Part shown: in pieces, positions 25,862 to 34,396 of the stretch
Position numbering within the stretch: position 1 is the stretch's first letter
How the letters are laid out: the number at the start of each line of letters is the position of its first letter
Origin: JALCSJ01 sp036788835
GTDB lineage: Bacteria; Bacillota; Negativicutes; Acidaminococcales; Acidaminococcaceae
Direction of reading: 5' to 3'
Length of the DNA stretch: 41,826 bases
Assembly: GCA_036788835.1 (NCBI GenBank)
Contig: DAIQMR010000022.1
Location: forward strand, 1 to 41,826
The notes under the pieces: generated by a model
Databases searched by the model: none
Seen by the model: only the letters and a program-made list of their open reading frames with translations
Told to the model about the DNA's origin: nothing
Made by a program: the position numbers and the translations under genes

Positions 25862-27670
25862 ATGAATGAGTTTTTACCAATGACAAGTGAAGATATGGCC
25901 AATAGAGGGTGGGAACAATTAGATTTCCTGTTTATCAGTGGGGATGCCTATGTAGACCATCCTTCTTTTGGGCCTGCCATTTTAGGCCGGGTTTTAGAGG
26001 CCCATGGTTATAAAGTTGGCATCATTGCACAGCCGGATTGGCATAATCCGGCTAGTTTTTCTGTTATGGGTAAACCTCGCCTGGGAATATTTATAGGAGG
26101 CGGGAATATCGATTCGATGCTGTGTCATTATACTGCAGCTAGAAAACCACGCAAAAAAGATTACTATACACCTGGCGGTGTGATGGGGAAAAGACCTGAT
26201 CACGCTACAGTTGTCTACAGTAAAATAGCTAAAAAATTGTGGCCGGACTTACCGGTAATTATCGGAGGCATTGAGGCCAGTCTGCGCCGTTTCGTCCATT
26301 ATGATTATTGGGAAGACAAACTTTTGACTTCAATTCTCGTGGACAGCGGAGCAGATATTTTAAGTTATGGTATGGGAGAAAAACCCACTGTAGAAATAGC
26401 GGATTATCTGTCCGGAGGCTGTTCTGCCGAGGATTTACACTATTTGCGAAGCATGTGTTTTCTTGTTCCTAAAGATACGGTGATTACAGAAGACCATGTG
26501 GATTTACCTTCTTTTGACGAGATAAAAAAAGACAAGAAAAATTTTGCCAAAGCTTTTAAAATGCAAAGTGATGAGCAGGATCCTTTTTATGGGAAGCTTG
26601 TCTGCCAGGTAGTAGGAGATAAAAAGGTGGTGCAAAATCTTCCGGCCTATCCTTTAACTACGGCAGAAATGGATGCGGTTTATGATTTACCTTACCAAAG
26701 AAGACCCCATCCTTCCTACGATAAATTAGGAGGAGTACCGGCCATAGAAGAGGTGCAGTTTTCCCTGGTAAGTCAGAGAGGCTGTTTCGGCAGCTGTGCT
26801 TTTTGTGCCATTCATGCTCATCAAGGCAGAATAATTCAGGCCAGAAGTCATGAATCTTTAATCAGAGAAGCAAAGATAATTAGCAAGATGCCTAATTTCA
26901 AAGGTTATATTCACGATGTAGGGGGACCAACTGCCAATTTCCGACACCCGGCCTGTAAGAAGCAGTTAAAGGTTGGTGCATGCAAAGATAGGCAATGCTT
27001 GTTTCCCAAGCCATGTCCTAACCTTGATGCCGACCACAGCGACTATGTGAAACTGTTAAAGGAATTGCGGGCTATTCCCGGCATTAAAAAAGTTTTCGTC
27101 CGTTCCGGAATCAGATATGATTATTTACTGGCGGATAAGAAACAAGATTTTATAAAAGAGCTTTGTCAGTATCATGTCAGCGGACAGCTGAAAATCGCTC
27201 CCGAGCATATTGTGCCGGAAGTACTGCACTATATGGGTAAACCGGGTAAAGATGTGTATATGCGTTTCCTTAAAGCTTTTAATGACACAAATAAAAAATT
27301 GGGTATCAAGCAATATGTGGTGCCATATTTTATTTCCAGTCATCCAGGTTGTACTTTGGAAGATGCAGTAAGGCTGGCGGAATTTTTACGGGACAGCGGC
27401 CATGTACCGGAACAGGTTCAGGATTTTATTCCTACACCGGGCAGTGCTGCTACGGCCATGTATTATTCCGGCATAGACCCGCGGACAGGCAAGAAAGTCT
27501 TCGTCACCCATAATCCGCATCAGAAGGCTATGCAGCGTGCTCTAATGCAATACAGCAATCCTAAGAATAGGAGTCTGGTGTTGGAAGCACTGCGGCTGAC
27601 TAATCGGATGGATTTAGTTGGCAAGGAGAAAAAGTGCCTGATAAGGCCGGTGGCGATTACGCGAAAATAA
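25862..27670 (+). CDS. ygiQ: YgiQ family radical SAM protein
   Basis: A 602-residue radical SAM enzyme of the YgiQ/UPF0313 family. The reaction is not established. The N-terminal domain has FISGDAYVDHPSFGPAILGR and GVIAQPDWH-like B12-binding-type features. The cluster-binding Cys triad lies in RGCFGSCAFCAIHAHQGR (CxxxCxxC). Other family blocks are IGGIEASLRRFVHYDYWEDK, KIAPEHI and FIPTPGS. Cysteine pairs around ACKDRQCLFPKPCPN may bind a second cluster. The gene is last in the ftsK-rodZ-ygiQ run before a 239-base gap. It is conserved in many Bacillota, probably with a housekeeping modification role. Confidence 0.92.
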   Translation: MNEFLPMTSEDMANRGWEQLDFLFISGDAYVDHPSFGPAILGRVLEAHGYKVGIIAQPDWHNPASFSVMGKPRLGIFIGGGNIDSMLCHYTAARKPRKKDYYTPGGVMGKRPDHATVVYSKIAKKLWPDLPVIIGGIEASLRRFVHYDYWEDKLLTSILVDSGADILSYGMGEKPTVEIADYLSGGCSAEDLHYLRSMCFLVPKDTVITEDHVDLPSFDEIKKDKKNFAKAFKMQSDEQDPFYGKLVCQVVGDKKVVQNLPAYPLTTAEMDAVYDLPYQRRPHPSYDKLGGVPAIEEVQFSLVSQRGCFGSCAFCAIHAHQGRIIQARSHESLIREAKIISKMPNFKGYIHDVGGPTANFRHPACKKQLKVGACKDRQCLFPKPCPNLDADHSDYVKLLKELRAIPGIKKVFVRSGIRYDYLLADKKQDFIKELCQYHVSGQLKIAPEHIVPEVLHYMGKPGKDVYMRFLKAFNDTNKKLGIKQYVVPYFISSHPGCTLEDAVRLAEFLRDSGHVPEQVQDFIPTPGSAATAMYYSGIDPRTGKKVFVTHNPHQKAMQRALMQYSNPKNRSLVLEALRLTNRMDLVGKEKKCLIRPVAITRK

Positions 27671-27909
27671 GATAGCCCGTCGCCGTCGCAGTTTGGAAAT
27701 TTGCTCTCCTATTTCGCCGACTCATGTGATAACGCCCACTGTGCTTAAAACAACGGGCCTCTATCAAGCTTCGTTAACGGCTCATATGCGCTAGTGACAG
27801 CCACAGCCAGCAAATTCTGCCAAACTGCTCCAATGCTCCGAACAATTATTATTTTCGCTTCATGTACTACTATGGTTTCAAATTTCAATTTTAACTAAGG
27901 ATGTAAACT
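27671..27909. other. Intergenic region with imperfect inverted repeat, no gene seen
   Basis: 239 bases between ygiQ and rimO. GCAGTTTGGAAATTTGCT (27688-27705) is mirrored by AGCAAATTCTGCCAAACTGC (27809-27828), a match with one 2-base bulge and a mismatch. The region is more G+C-rich than its surroundings, and CCCGT at 27676-27680 could pair with ACGGG near 27753. It could be a structured RNA or the remnant of a small repeat element. No open frame or clear promoter was recognised. Confidence 0.4.
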
Positions 27910-29250
27910 ATGACTAAGAATTTAGTGATTGGGACAGTATCTTTAGGCTGTCCGAAAAATTTAGTGGACTCAGAAATAATGTTGGGACTTATAAGGGATA
28001 ATCATTGGGAGATTTCCAATGATCCTGCTAAGGCCCAGGTTATTATTGTTAATACCTGTGCTTTTATTGAGAGTGCTAAAGAAGAGTCTATTAATGCCAT
28101 CTTGCAAATGGCAGAGTATAAGAAAACCGGTACCTGTGAGAAGTTAATTGTTACAGGATGCCTGGGACAAAGGTATGCAGAAGATTTGTTTCACGATATG
28201 CCGGAAGTGGATGCCATTATCGGCACGGAATGTTACGAAGATATTGGCAGTGTTATTGAACGTGTGCTGAAAAACGAGAGATTTGTTTTGGTGAAACCAC
28301 CAAAAAAGTATACTCAGAAAGTTAAACGTGTTTTGACCACCCCCAAGTATTTTAGTTATTTGAAAATTGCCGAAGGGTGTAATAACCATTGCTCCTACTG
28401 CGCCATCCCCTTGATTCGCGGTCCCTATCGCAGCCGCCCTTACGAAGAAGTGCTGGCTGAAGCTAAAGATTTGGCCAAGCAGGGCGTGAAGGAATTAATC
28501 GTGGTAGCACAGGATACTACGAAATATGGCGTAGATTTATACGGAAAATATAAATTAGCTGCTTTACTCCGTGATTTAAATGCTATTCCGGAATTAAAGT
28601 GGATTAGGGTGCTGTACTGCTACCCCGACAGTTTTACTGATGATTTGGTCAAAGCTTTCGCTGAATGTGATAAGGTATGCAAATATGTGGATTTGCCTTT
28701 ACAGCATGCCAGCAACTCACTGCTGAAAAATATGCGGCGCTTTGACACAAGGGAAGATGCTGAGCAGCTTTTGGCCAAGCTAAGAAAGGCCATTCCTCAT
28801 CTATGTGTCCGTTCTACCTTTATCGTAGGTTTTCCCGGTGAAACTCCGAAACAATTTGCCGAGTTAAAAGACTTTATGGAAAAGGAAAAATTTAATTGTG
28901 CCGGTGTATTTACCTACTCTCAAGAAGATGGTACTGAGGCAGGAGCCATGACCAACCAGATTCCCGAAGCTGTTAAACAGGAACGTTATCATGAAATCAT
29001 GAGTATTCAGGCACTGATTTCCGAAGAAAATGAAAAGGCCAGGGAAGGGAGTACTGTGGAAGTGGTGGTGGAGGGTTTCGACAGCGAAGACCCTACTATT
29101 GCCATTGGACGTTCTACCTGGGAAGCACCGGATATCGATGGGAAGATTTATATTGAAAATGGCACCGGTTTAGCAATCGGTTCATTTATAAAAGTAAAAA
29201 TTTCTCAAGGGTTCACATACGAGGTAGTAGGGGAACAGGTGAAGGAGTGA
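27910..29250 (+). CDS. rimO: Ribosomal protein S12 methylthiotransferase RimO
   Basis: Radical SAM enzyme that adds a methylthio group to the conserved Asp of ribosomal protein S12. The 446-residue length is typical. The N-terminal UPF0004 domain has its three cluster Cys in SLGCPKN, VNTCAF and TGCLGQRY. The radical SAM triad is in EGCNNHCSYCAIPLIRGPYRSR, the substrate signature that separates RimO from MiaB. A C-terminal TRAM domain (EVVVEGFDS..., to the end) binds S12 or RNA. AAGGATG precedes the ATG. It is followed after 4 bases by cinA. Confidence 0.94.
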   Translation: MTKNLVIGTVSLGCPKNLVDSEIMLGLIRDNHWEISNDPAKAQVIIVNTCAFIESAKEESINAILQMAEYKKTGTCEKLIVTGCLGQRYAEDLFHDMPEVDAIIGTECYEDIGSVIERVLKNERFVLVKPPKKYTQKVKRVLTTPKYFSYLKIAEGCNNHCSYCAIPLIRGPYRSRPYEEVLAEAKDLAKQGVKELIVVAQDTTKYGVDLYGKYKLAALLRDLNAIPELKWIRVLYCYPDSFTDDLVKAFAECDKVCKYVDLPLQHASNSLLKNMRRFDTREDAEQLLAKLRKAIPHLCVRSTFIVGFPGETPKQFAELKDFMEKEKFNCAGVFTYSQEDGTEAGAMTNQIPEAVKQERYHEIMSIQALISEENEKAREGSTVEVVVEGFDSEDPTIAIGRSTWEAPDIDGKIYIENGTGLAIGSFIKVKISQGFTYEVVGEQVKE

Positions 29251-29254
29251 GACC

Positions 29255-30514
29255 ATGATTGTTGAATTAATCAGTACAGGAACGGAGCTTTTATTGGGGG
29301 ATATTTTAAATACCAATGCTCAATATTTGGCACAACATTTAAATGATGCAGGATTTTTGATTTACTATCAGACTACAGTAGGAGATAATGAAGAAAGGTT
29401 GCTGAAGGCCTATGATCTGGCTGTTCATAGAGCGGATATCATTATCACTACAGGCGGTTTGGGGCCAACCCGTGGTGATATTACCAAGGAAATGGTAGCC
29501 AAATATTTAGGCTTGCCCTTGGAAATGAGCACCATGTGGATTAATAAGCTGGAAGCATATTTCAAATCCCGTGGTCGTATTATGACAGATAATAACCGGA
29601 AACAAGCCATGGTTCCCAAAGGTGCCATAGTTTTCAATAATGATGTGGGCACTGCCCCGGGTCTGGCCGTCAAGACAGCTAATGGTAAAATCTTTATTAT
29701 GTTGCCAGGGCCTCCGGCGGAAACCCAGCATGTTTTCACCGAGCAGGTAATGCCTTTCCTGCGTAAGGAATTTGCCAATCAGGGAGTAATACATTCCCGG
29801 GTATTGCACTTGCGTAATATTACCGAATCTCTTTGTGCAGATAAATTGGACGAATTGATTATGAGCCAGACGAATCCTACTATTGCCACCTATGCCAGAC
29901 GAGGAGAAATCGTAGTGAGAATCACAGCCCGGGGTGAAACCTTGGCTGAGGCAGAGGCTTTAAATAATGCAATGGAAATGAAAATACGGGGATTATTGGG
30001 TAAATATATTTACGGTGTAGATTATGAAAATATGGCAGAAGCCTTGGGCCATATGCTGAAAGCGCACCATTACACTATTGCCTTTGCAGAATCCTGCACA
30101 GGGGGCCTAGCTTCCAGTATGATTACCGATGTACCAGGCAGTTCAGATTATTTGGTTGGTTCAGTGGTTTCTTACACGAATATGGTCAAGCATCAAATCT
30201 TGGGCGTGCAGCAGGAAACCTTGGATAAATACACAGCTGTCAGTGAGCAAACGGCCAGAGAAATGGCAGAAGGTGTGCGAAAATTATTCGGAACAACTTT
30301 TGGCGTCAGTGTTACAGGTATTGCCGGCCCCAGTGGTGGGACGCCGGAGCAGCCTGTAGGTCTGGTCTATGTAGCAGTCAGTAGTCCTTTAGGAACAACC
30401 GTTGAAGAGAACCGGTTCAAAAGTTCTCGAACCACTAACAAATTGCGTAGCGCCATGGCAGCCTTTTCGCTGACCATGGACAAAGTGAATGAATTACAAC
30501 AGGAGAAAAAATGA
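29255..30514 (+). CDS. cinA: CinA-like protein (competence/damage-inducible; NMN deamidase type)
   Basis: A 419-residue two-domain protein. Residues 1-~170 are a MoCF_biosynth-like (MoaB/MogA) domain with STGTELLLGDILNTNAQYLA and TTGGLGPTRGDITKE. The C-terminal ~160 residues are the CinA domain (FAESCTGGLASSMITDVPGSS, GVSVTGIAGPSGG), which in characterised homologues carries nicotinamide mononucleotide deamidase activity that recycles NAD. The full-length CinA also has ADP-ribose pyrophosphatase activity in some bacteria. Its ATG is 5 bases after the rimO stop, with GAAGGAG upstream. The last 4 bases overlap the helicase start, so translation is coupled. pgsA and recA, often neighbours, are not in this window. 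Confidence 0.93.
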   Translation: MIVELISTGTELLLGDILNTNAQYLAQHLNDAGFLIYYQTTVGDNEERLLKAYDLAVHRADIIITTGGLGPTRGDITKEMVAKYLGLPLEMSTMWINKLEAYFKSRGRIMTDNNRKQAMVPKGAIVFNNDVGTAPGLAVKTANGKIFIMLPGPPAETQHVFTEQVMPFLRKEFANQGVIHSRVLHLRNITESLCADKLDELIMSQTNPTIATYARRGEIVVRITARGETLAEAEALNNAMEMKIRGLLGKYIYGVDYENMAEALGHMLKAHHYTIAFAESCTGGLASSMITDVPGSSDYLVGSVVSYTNMVKHQILGVQQETLDKYTAVSEQTAREMAEGVRKLFGTTFGVSVTGIAGPSGGTPEQPVGLVYVAVSSPLGTTVEENRFKSSRTTNKLRSAMAAFSLTMDKVNELQQEKK

Positions 30515-32397
30515 GTAAAGAAAAAAAGAGCAAAAAAGAATTTGGAAGAAAAGAAACTAACAGAAAAGATGCGGCAAGAAAAGAATCCGGCAGAAAAGAT
30601 TCTCGTAGAAGAGAATCAGGCAAAAGAGATTCAGGTAAGAAAGCACCTTTTGGCAAAAGAAACAGCACCAGAGAAACCAGCAAAAGATATACAACGAAAA
30701 AAACTAGCTTTGTAAATCCGGAAAATCTTACGGATGATTATTTAACGCCGGAAATTGATACAAGTGAAGTCAGCAATATTATGGATGTACCGGATTCTAT
30801 TGTTCCAAATGTACCTGAGCAGACAGCCATGTTCGGTGAATTGGAATTGGACAAGAAAATCGTCAGTGCCTTAACAGACATGGGATTTGAAGAACCATCT
30901 CCCATTCAAAAAGAAGCTATTCCCATTGCTATCTTAGGCAGGGATATGATTGGCCAGGCTCAGACCGGTACCGGTAAAACCGCGGCCTTTGGTATTCCTA
31001 TTATCCAAAATTTAACCGATAAAAAACATATTGAAGCATTAGTTATGTCACCGACCAGGGAACTGGCTATTCAGGTGGCAGAAGAAATCAGTAAAATCGG
31101 CCGCACTAAGCACGTCAAAGTTTTGCCGGTTTACGGCGGGCAGCCCATCGACAGACAAATCCGGTCCCTAAAAAATGGCGTCCAGATTGTTATTGGTACC
31201 CCGGGGCGTTTGCTGGATCATTTGCGTCGTGGCACTATTAAATTGGACCATATTAAATTCCTGGTAGTGGATGAAGCAGATGAATTATTAGACATGGGAT
31301 TTATTGCCGACATGGAAGAAATCATGCAAACCCTGCCGCCGCAAAGACAAACCATGCTTTTTTCCGCAACTATGCCCAAACCGATTTTAACTTTAACGAA
31401 AAAATTTATGAAGGCTCCCAAAGTAGTGGCTATTCATAAAGAAATCGTTACAGCTCCTACCATTGACCAGTACTACTATGAAACTCGTGATAAAGTAGAC
31501 GGCTTGTGCCGTGTGCTGGATACGGAAGAAAATTGCAAGATGATTGTCTTCTGCCGGACGAAAAAAGGCGTAGACGATTTGGTTATGGCCATTGGTATGC
31601 GCGGGTATCAGGCAGAAGGCTTGCACGGAGATTTGAATCAGAACCAGCGTGATAAGGTTATGAAAAAATTCCGTGATAACAAAATTGATATCCTTGTGGC
31701 AACAGATGTAGCAGCCAGAGGTTTGGATATTGATAATATTACCCATGTGGTAAACTTTGATATTCCTCAGGACCCGGAAAGCTATGTTCATAGAATCGGC
31801 AGAACCGGTCGTGCAGGCAATACAGGTATTGCTATTACCTTTATTACCTCCCGGGAATTCCGTCAATTAAAATTAATCGAGCGTATTGTTAAGACTAAAA
31901 TCGTTCGCAGAGAATTGCCTACAGATGCCAATGTACTGGAAAGACAAAGAGAGCAGATTGTCTCCAAGCTGCAGGCTGTTTTGGAACAGGATAATTTTGC
32001 CGAATACAAGAGTATTGCCGATAGACTGGCGGAAGATTATAGCAGGGAAGATATTGCCGCTGCTGCCTTAAAGCTCATGCAGGAAGGAGTAAAAGCTTTA
32101 AGTACTCCCAATGAACCAGGTAATGAGGATTTAATGAATACAGGAGCCCGTTCCGGTATGGTTAGATTGTTCTTTAATCTGGGACGAGTCAACAAAGTAA
32201 CTGTTCCTGATTTTGTAAAAGCTATTGCCAAAGATGCAGACATCCCAGGTAAAGTTATCGGTTCTATTAATTTGTATGACAAATTTACTTTTGTGGAAGT
32301 GCCTCTGGAATACGCAGAGAAAGTTATCAGTGTAATGAAGCACAGTACCATCAAAGGTTGCAAAGTCAACGTAGAACCGGCTAAAGCTCGTTCATAA
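30511..32397 (+). CDS. DEAD-box ATP-dependent RNA helicase with DbpA-type RNA-binding domain
   Basis: A 628-residue RNA helicase. Residues 1-~65 are a very basic, low-complexity extension (repeats of the type RKxS/D and KRDSGKK). The core has the Q motif (PSPIQKEAIP), Walker A AQTGTGKTAAFG, PTRELAIQ, GTPGRLLDHL, VDEADELLDMG (the DEAD box), FSATM, VATDVAARGLDID and HRIGRTGRAG. The last ~85 residues (VRLFFNLGRVNKVTV through the end) form an RRM-like DbpA domain, found in helicases that act on 23S rRNA. A role in ribosome assembly or cold adaptation is likely. It starts inside the cinA stop (ATGA overlap). Confidence 0.93.
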   Translation: MSKEKKSKKEFGRKETNRKDAARKESGRKDSRRRESGKRDSGKKAPFGKRNSTRETSKRYTTKKTSFVNPENLTDDYLTPEIDTSEVSNIMDVPDSIVPNVPEQTAMFGELELDKKIVSALTDMGFEEPSPIQKEAIPIAILGRDMIGQAQTGTGKTAAFGIPIIQNLTDKKHIEALVMSPTRELAIQVAEEISKIGRTKHVKVLPVYGGQPIDRQIRSLKNGVQIVIGTPGRLLDHLRRGTIKLDHIKFLVVDEADELLDMGFIADMEEIMQTLPPQRQTMLFSATMPKPILTLTKKFMKAPKVVAIHKEIVTAPTIDQYYYETRDKVDGLCRVLDTEENCKMIVFCRTKKGVDDLVMAIGMRGYQAEGLHGDLNQNQRDKVMKKFRDNKIDILVATDVAARGLDIDNITHVVNFDIPQDPESYVHRIGRTGRAGNTGIAITFITSREFRQLKLIERIVKTKIVRRELPTDANVLERQREQIVSKLQAVLEQDNFAEYKSIADRLAEDYSREDIAAAALKLMQEGVKALSTPNEPGNEDLMNTGARSGMVRLFFNLGRVNKVTVPDFVKAIAKDADIPGKVIGSINLYDKFTFVEVPLEYAEKVISVMKHSTIKGCKVNVEPAKARS

Positions 32398-32473
32398 TTC
32401 TTCACTGCGCCTATGGCTTGTGAGCGAATCGGCAATCTGCTTCTTTTGTCACACTTCAGAAAAGGATACTACT

Positions 32474-34288
32474 ATGCGTGAGATATTAGGCAATAAAGAT
32501 AATTTAAAAAATAATATTGTTGCCGCTCTGGAGGGACTGTATGATTTGACTGTGCCTCAGGGCCAGTTAGTCACATTGGAATTGGCTTCTGCCATGGTAA
32601 AAATTTCCGATGAAATTAATAAGGAAATTTCTGTTTATGTGGCAAGGAATGGTCAGATTTCCAGTGTGGCAGTTGGTTCAGATACTCAGGTGGATTTGCC
32701 AAGATTGCGTGAGCGCAGGGGCAAAAACCGCTTCAGTGGTTATCGTTGTATTCATACTCATCCAGGTGGTTCCAGCAATTTAAGCGGCGTGGATATTTCT
32801 GCCCTTAAAGATATGCGTTTTGATGCTATGGCTGCTATAGGCTGGCAAGGTGCCAATAATCCTGTATTGGTTTCTTTCGGCGTTATTACTGATATTACAG
32901 AAAGTGATGCTTCTGTTGTTCAGGAATTTGGACCCTATACACTGGAAGAAAGTTGTGCTTTAGGTTTTGGCAATTTAATTACTACCATCGAACATTTACT
33001 CAGCAAAAAGTCCCGTCAACATTCTCTAACTGAAGAACCGGAACGTGCTATGCTCGTAGCGCTGGAATGGGGACAGGAAACTCAGCAATGGAGTTCTGAA
33101 GATTCTTTAAAGGAATTGGCACTTCTGACTAAAACGGCGGGAGCAAATGTTATTGGCAAGTTTTTTCAGAAACGTCCTAAACCGGATCCTGCCTATTTCA
33201 TTGGTTATGGTAAGGTTCGGGAACTAGTTCTCTATGCTCAGCAGGAAGAAATTGATTTATGCATTTTTGATGATGAATTATCCCCTGCTCAGCAAAGAAA
33301 TCTAGAAAAAGTTTTAGGTACCAGAGTTATTGACAGAACAGGTTTAATTTTGGATATTTTTGCCCAGCGGGCTTCTACTAATGAAGGCAAAATGCAGGTT
33401 GAGCTGGCTCAGTTAAAATATACTCTGCCCAGAATCATGGGACAGGGTCTCAGTCTTTCCCGACTAGGCGGTGGTATTGGCACCAGAGGCCCCGGTGAAA
33501 GCAAGCTGGAAGTAGACAGACGTAAAATTCGGGATAGAATTTCACTGATTGAGCAACAGATTGCCAAGCTAGGCACAGTAAGAACCCTGCATCGCAGCAA
33601 GCGTGAGAAGAACGCTGTGCCGAGGATTGGTCTGGTTGGCTATACCAATGCAGGCAAATCCACCTTGCTTAATACTTTGACCAATTCAGATATTTATACT
33701 CAGGATCAACTGTTTGCCACGTTGGATCCAACTACCAGGAAATTGGAACTGGACGATAAACAGGAAGCGGTATTAACTGACACCGTCGGTTTTATCCAAA
33801 GATTGCCCCATCAGTTGGTAGCAGCATTTAAATCAACCTTAGAAGAAGTTACGGATGCAGACCTGCTGCTCCACGTTGTGGACTTGAGCCATCCTCTCTA
33901 CAAAGAGCAGATGAGTGCTGTATTTCAGGTTTTAAAAGAACTTGAGGCCATCGACAAAACAATAATTACCGTCTATAACAAAATAGATAAAATTTCTGAT
34001 GGGGAAAATTTATGTGCACGGTTAAATCAGGAAGAAAACACCGTCTGTATTTCTGCTAAAAAGAAAATCGGACTAGACAATTTATTGAAACTTATCAGTC
34101 AAAATCTGAAGCTTAATTCTGTTGAGACGCAGCTGCTCTTTCCTTATGAAGAGTCTGCCAAGGCCGCTAAACTCCATGATCTCTGCACTGTGCTGAAACA
34201 GGATTATACGGACAAAGGCATTTTGCTGAATGTGCGTATGACCAAAGAACTATTCGCATCCTACGACAAGTACTTGGTAAAAGGGTGA
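32474..34288 (+). CDS. hflX: GTPase HflX with an N-terminal JAMM-motif domain
   Basis: Ribosome-associated GTPase that splits stalled or heat-stressed ribosomes in homologues. The start is ATG 32474, with AAAGGA 7 bases upstream; the frame open from 32420 lacks a ribosome site. The 604-residue length is longer than the ~420 of most HflX. Residues ~195-330 are the HflX N-terminal domain (AGANVIGKFFQKRPKP, IGYGKVREL, LSPAQQRNLE, GTRVIDRTGLILDIFA) and GGGIGTRGPGESKLE, the glycine-rich loop. The G domain has GYTNAGKS (389-396), TDTVGFIQRLP and YNKIDK. Residues 1-190 are an extra domain carrying HTHPGGSSNLSGVD (H94, H96, S104, D107) with a Glu at 51, a complete JAMM-type metal motif. A YnbB-like gene follows, as in Bacillus. 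Confidence 0.88.
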   Translation: MREILGNKDNLKNNIVAALEGLYDLTVPQGQLVTLELASAMVKISDEINKEISVYVARNGQISSVAVGSDTQVDLPRLRERRGKNRFSGYRCIHTHPGGSSNLSGVDISALKDMRFDAMAAIGWQGANNPVLVSFGVITDITESDASVVQEFGPYTLEESCALGFGNLITTIEHLLSKKSRQHSLTEEPERAMLVALEWGQETQQWSSEDSLKELALLTKTAGANVIGKFFQKRPKPDPAYFIGYGKVRELVLYAQQEEIDLCIFDDELSPAQQRNLEKVLGTRVIDRTGLILDIFAQRASTNEGKMQVELAQLKYTLPRIMGQGLSLSRLGGGIGTRGPGESKLEVDRRKIRDRISLIEQQIAKLGTVRTLHRSKREKNAVPRIGLVGYTNAGKSTLLNTLTNSDIYTQDQLFATLDPTTRKLELDDKQEAVLTDTVGFIQRLPHQLVAAFKSTLEEVTDADLLLHVVDLSHPLYKEQMSAVFQVLKELEAIDKTIITVYNKIDKISDGENLCARLNQEENTVCISAKKKIGLDNLLKLISQNLKLNSVETQLLFPYEESAKAAKLHDLCTVLKQDYTDKGILLNVRMTKELFASYDKYLVKG

Positions 34289-34315
34289 CAAATAGGGACG
34301 GTACTGTTTTGTCTC
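34285..34315. repeat. Degenerate REP-like motif at the hflX stop
   Basis: The bases GTGACAAATAGGGACGGTAC then TGTTTTGTCTC resemble the GGGACGGTTCTTTTGTC repeats left by IS200/REP-associated transposases in many Firmicutes. A second related piece, CTGTCCCTTTTGTCTGAG, is at 3707-3724 after the sensor kinase. Similarity is from memory, and no transposase gene is seen. Confidence 0.35.
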
Positions 34316-34396
34316 TTATCACGACGAAGGGGAGTATGTGTTTCTCCCATTGTCACACTTTTCATATAGTTTAAAATAAAAAAGGTGGAAATTCAG

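Noticed and set aside
32420..32473. Upstream extension of hflX
   Set aside because: No ribosome site, and the ATG at 32474 has AAAGGA at good spacing.
34350..34377. Promoter for the ynbB-like gene (TTGTCA, 16 bases, TAAAAT)
   Set aside because: The transcription start would fall inside the ribosome site, so this promoter is not convincing.
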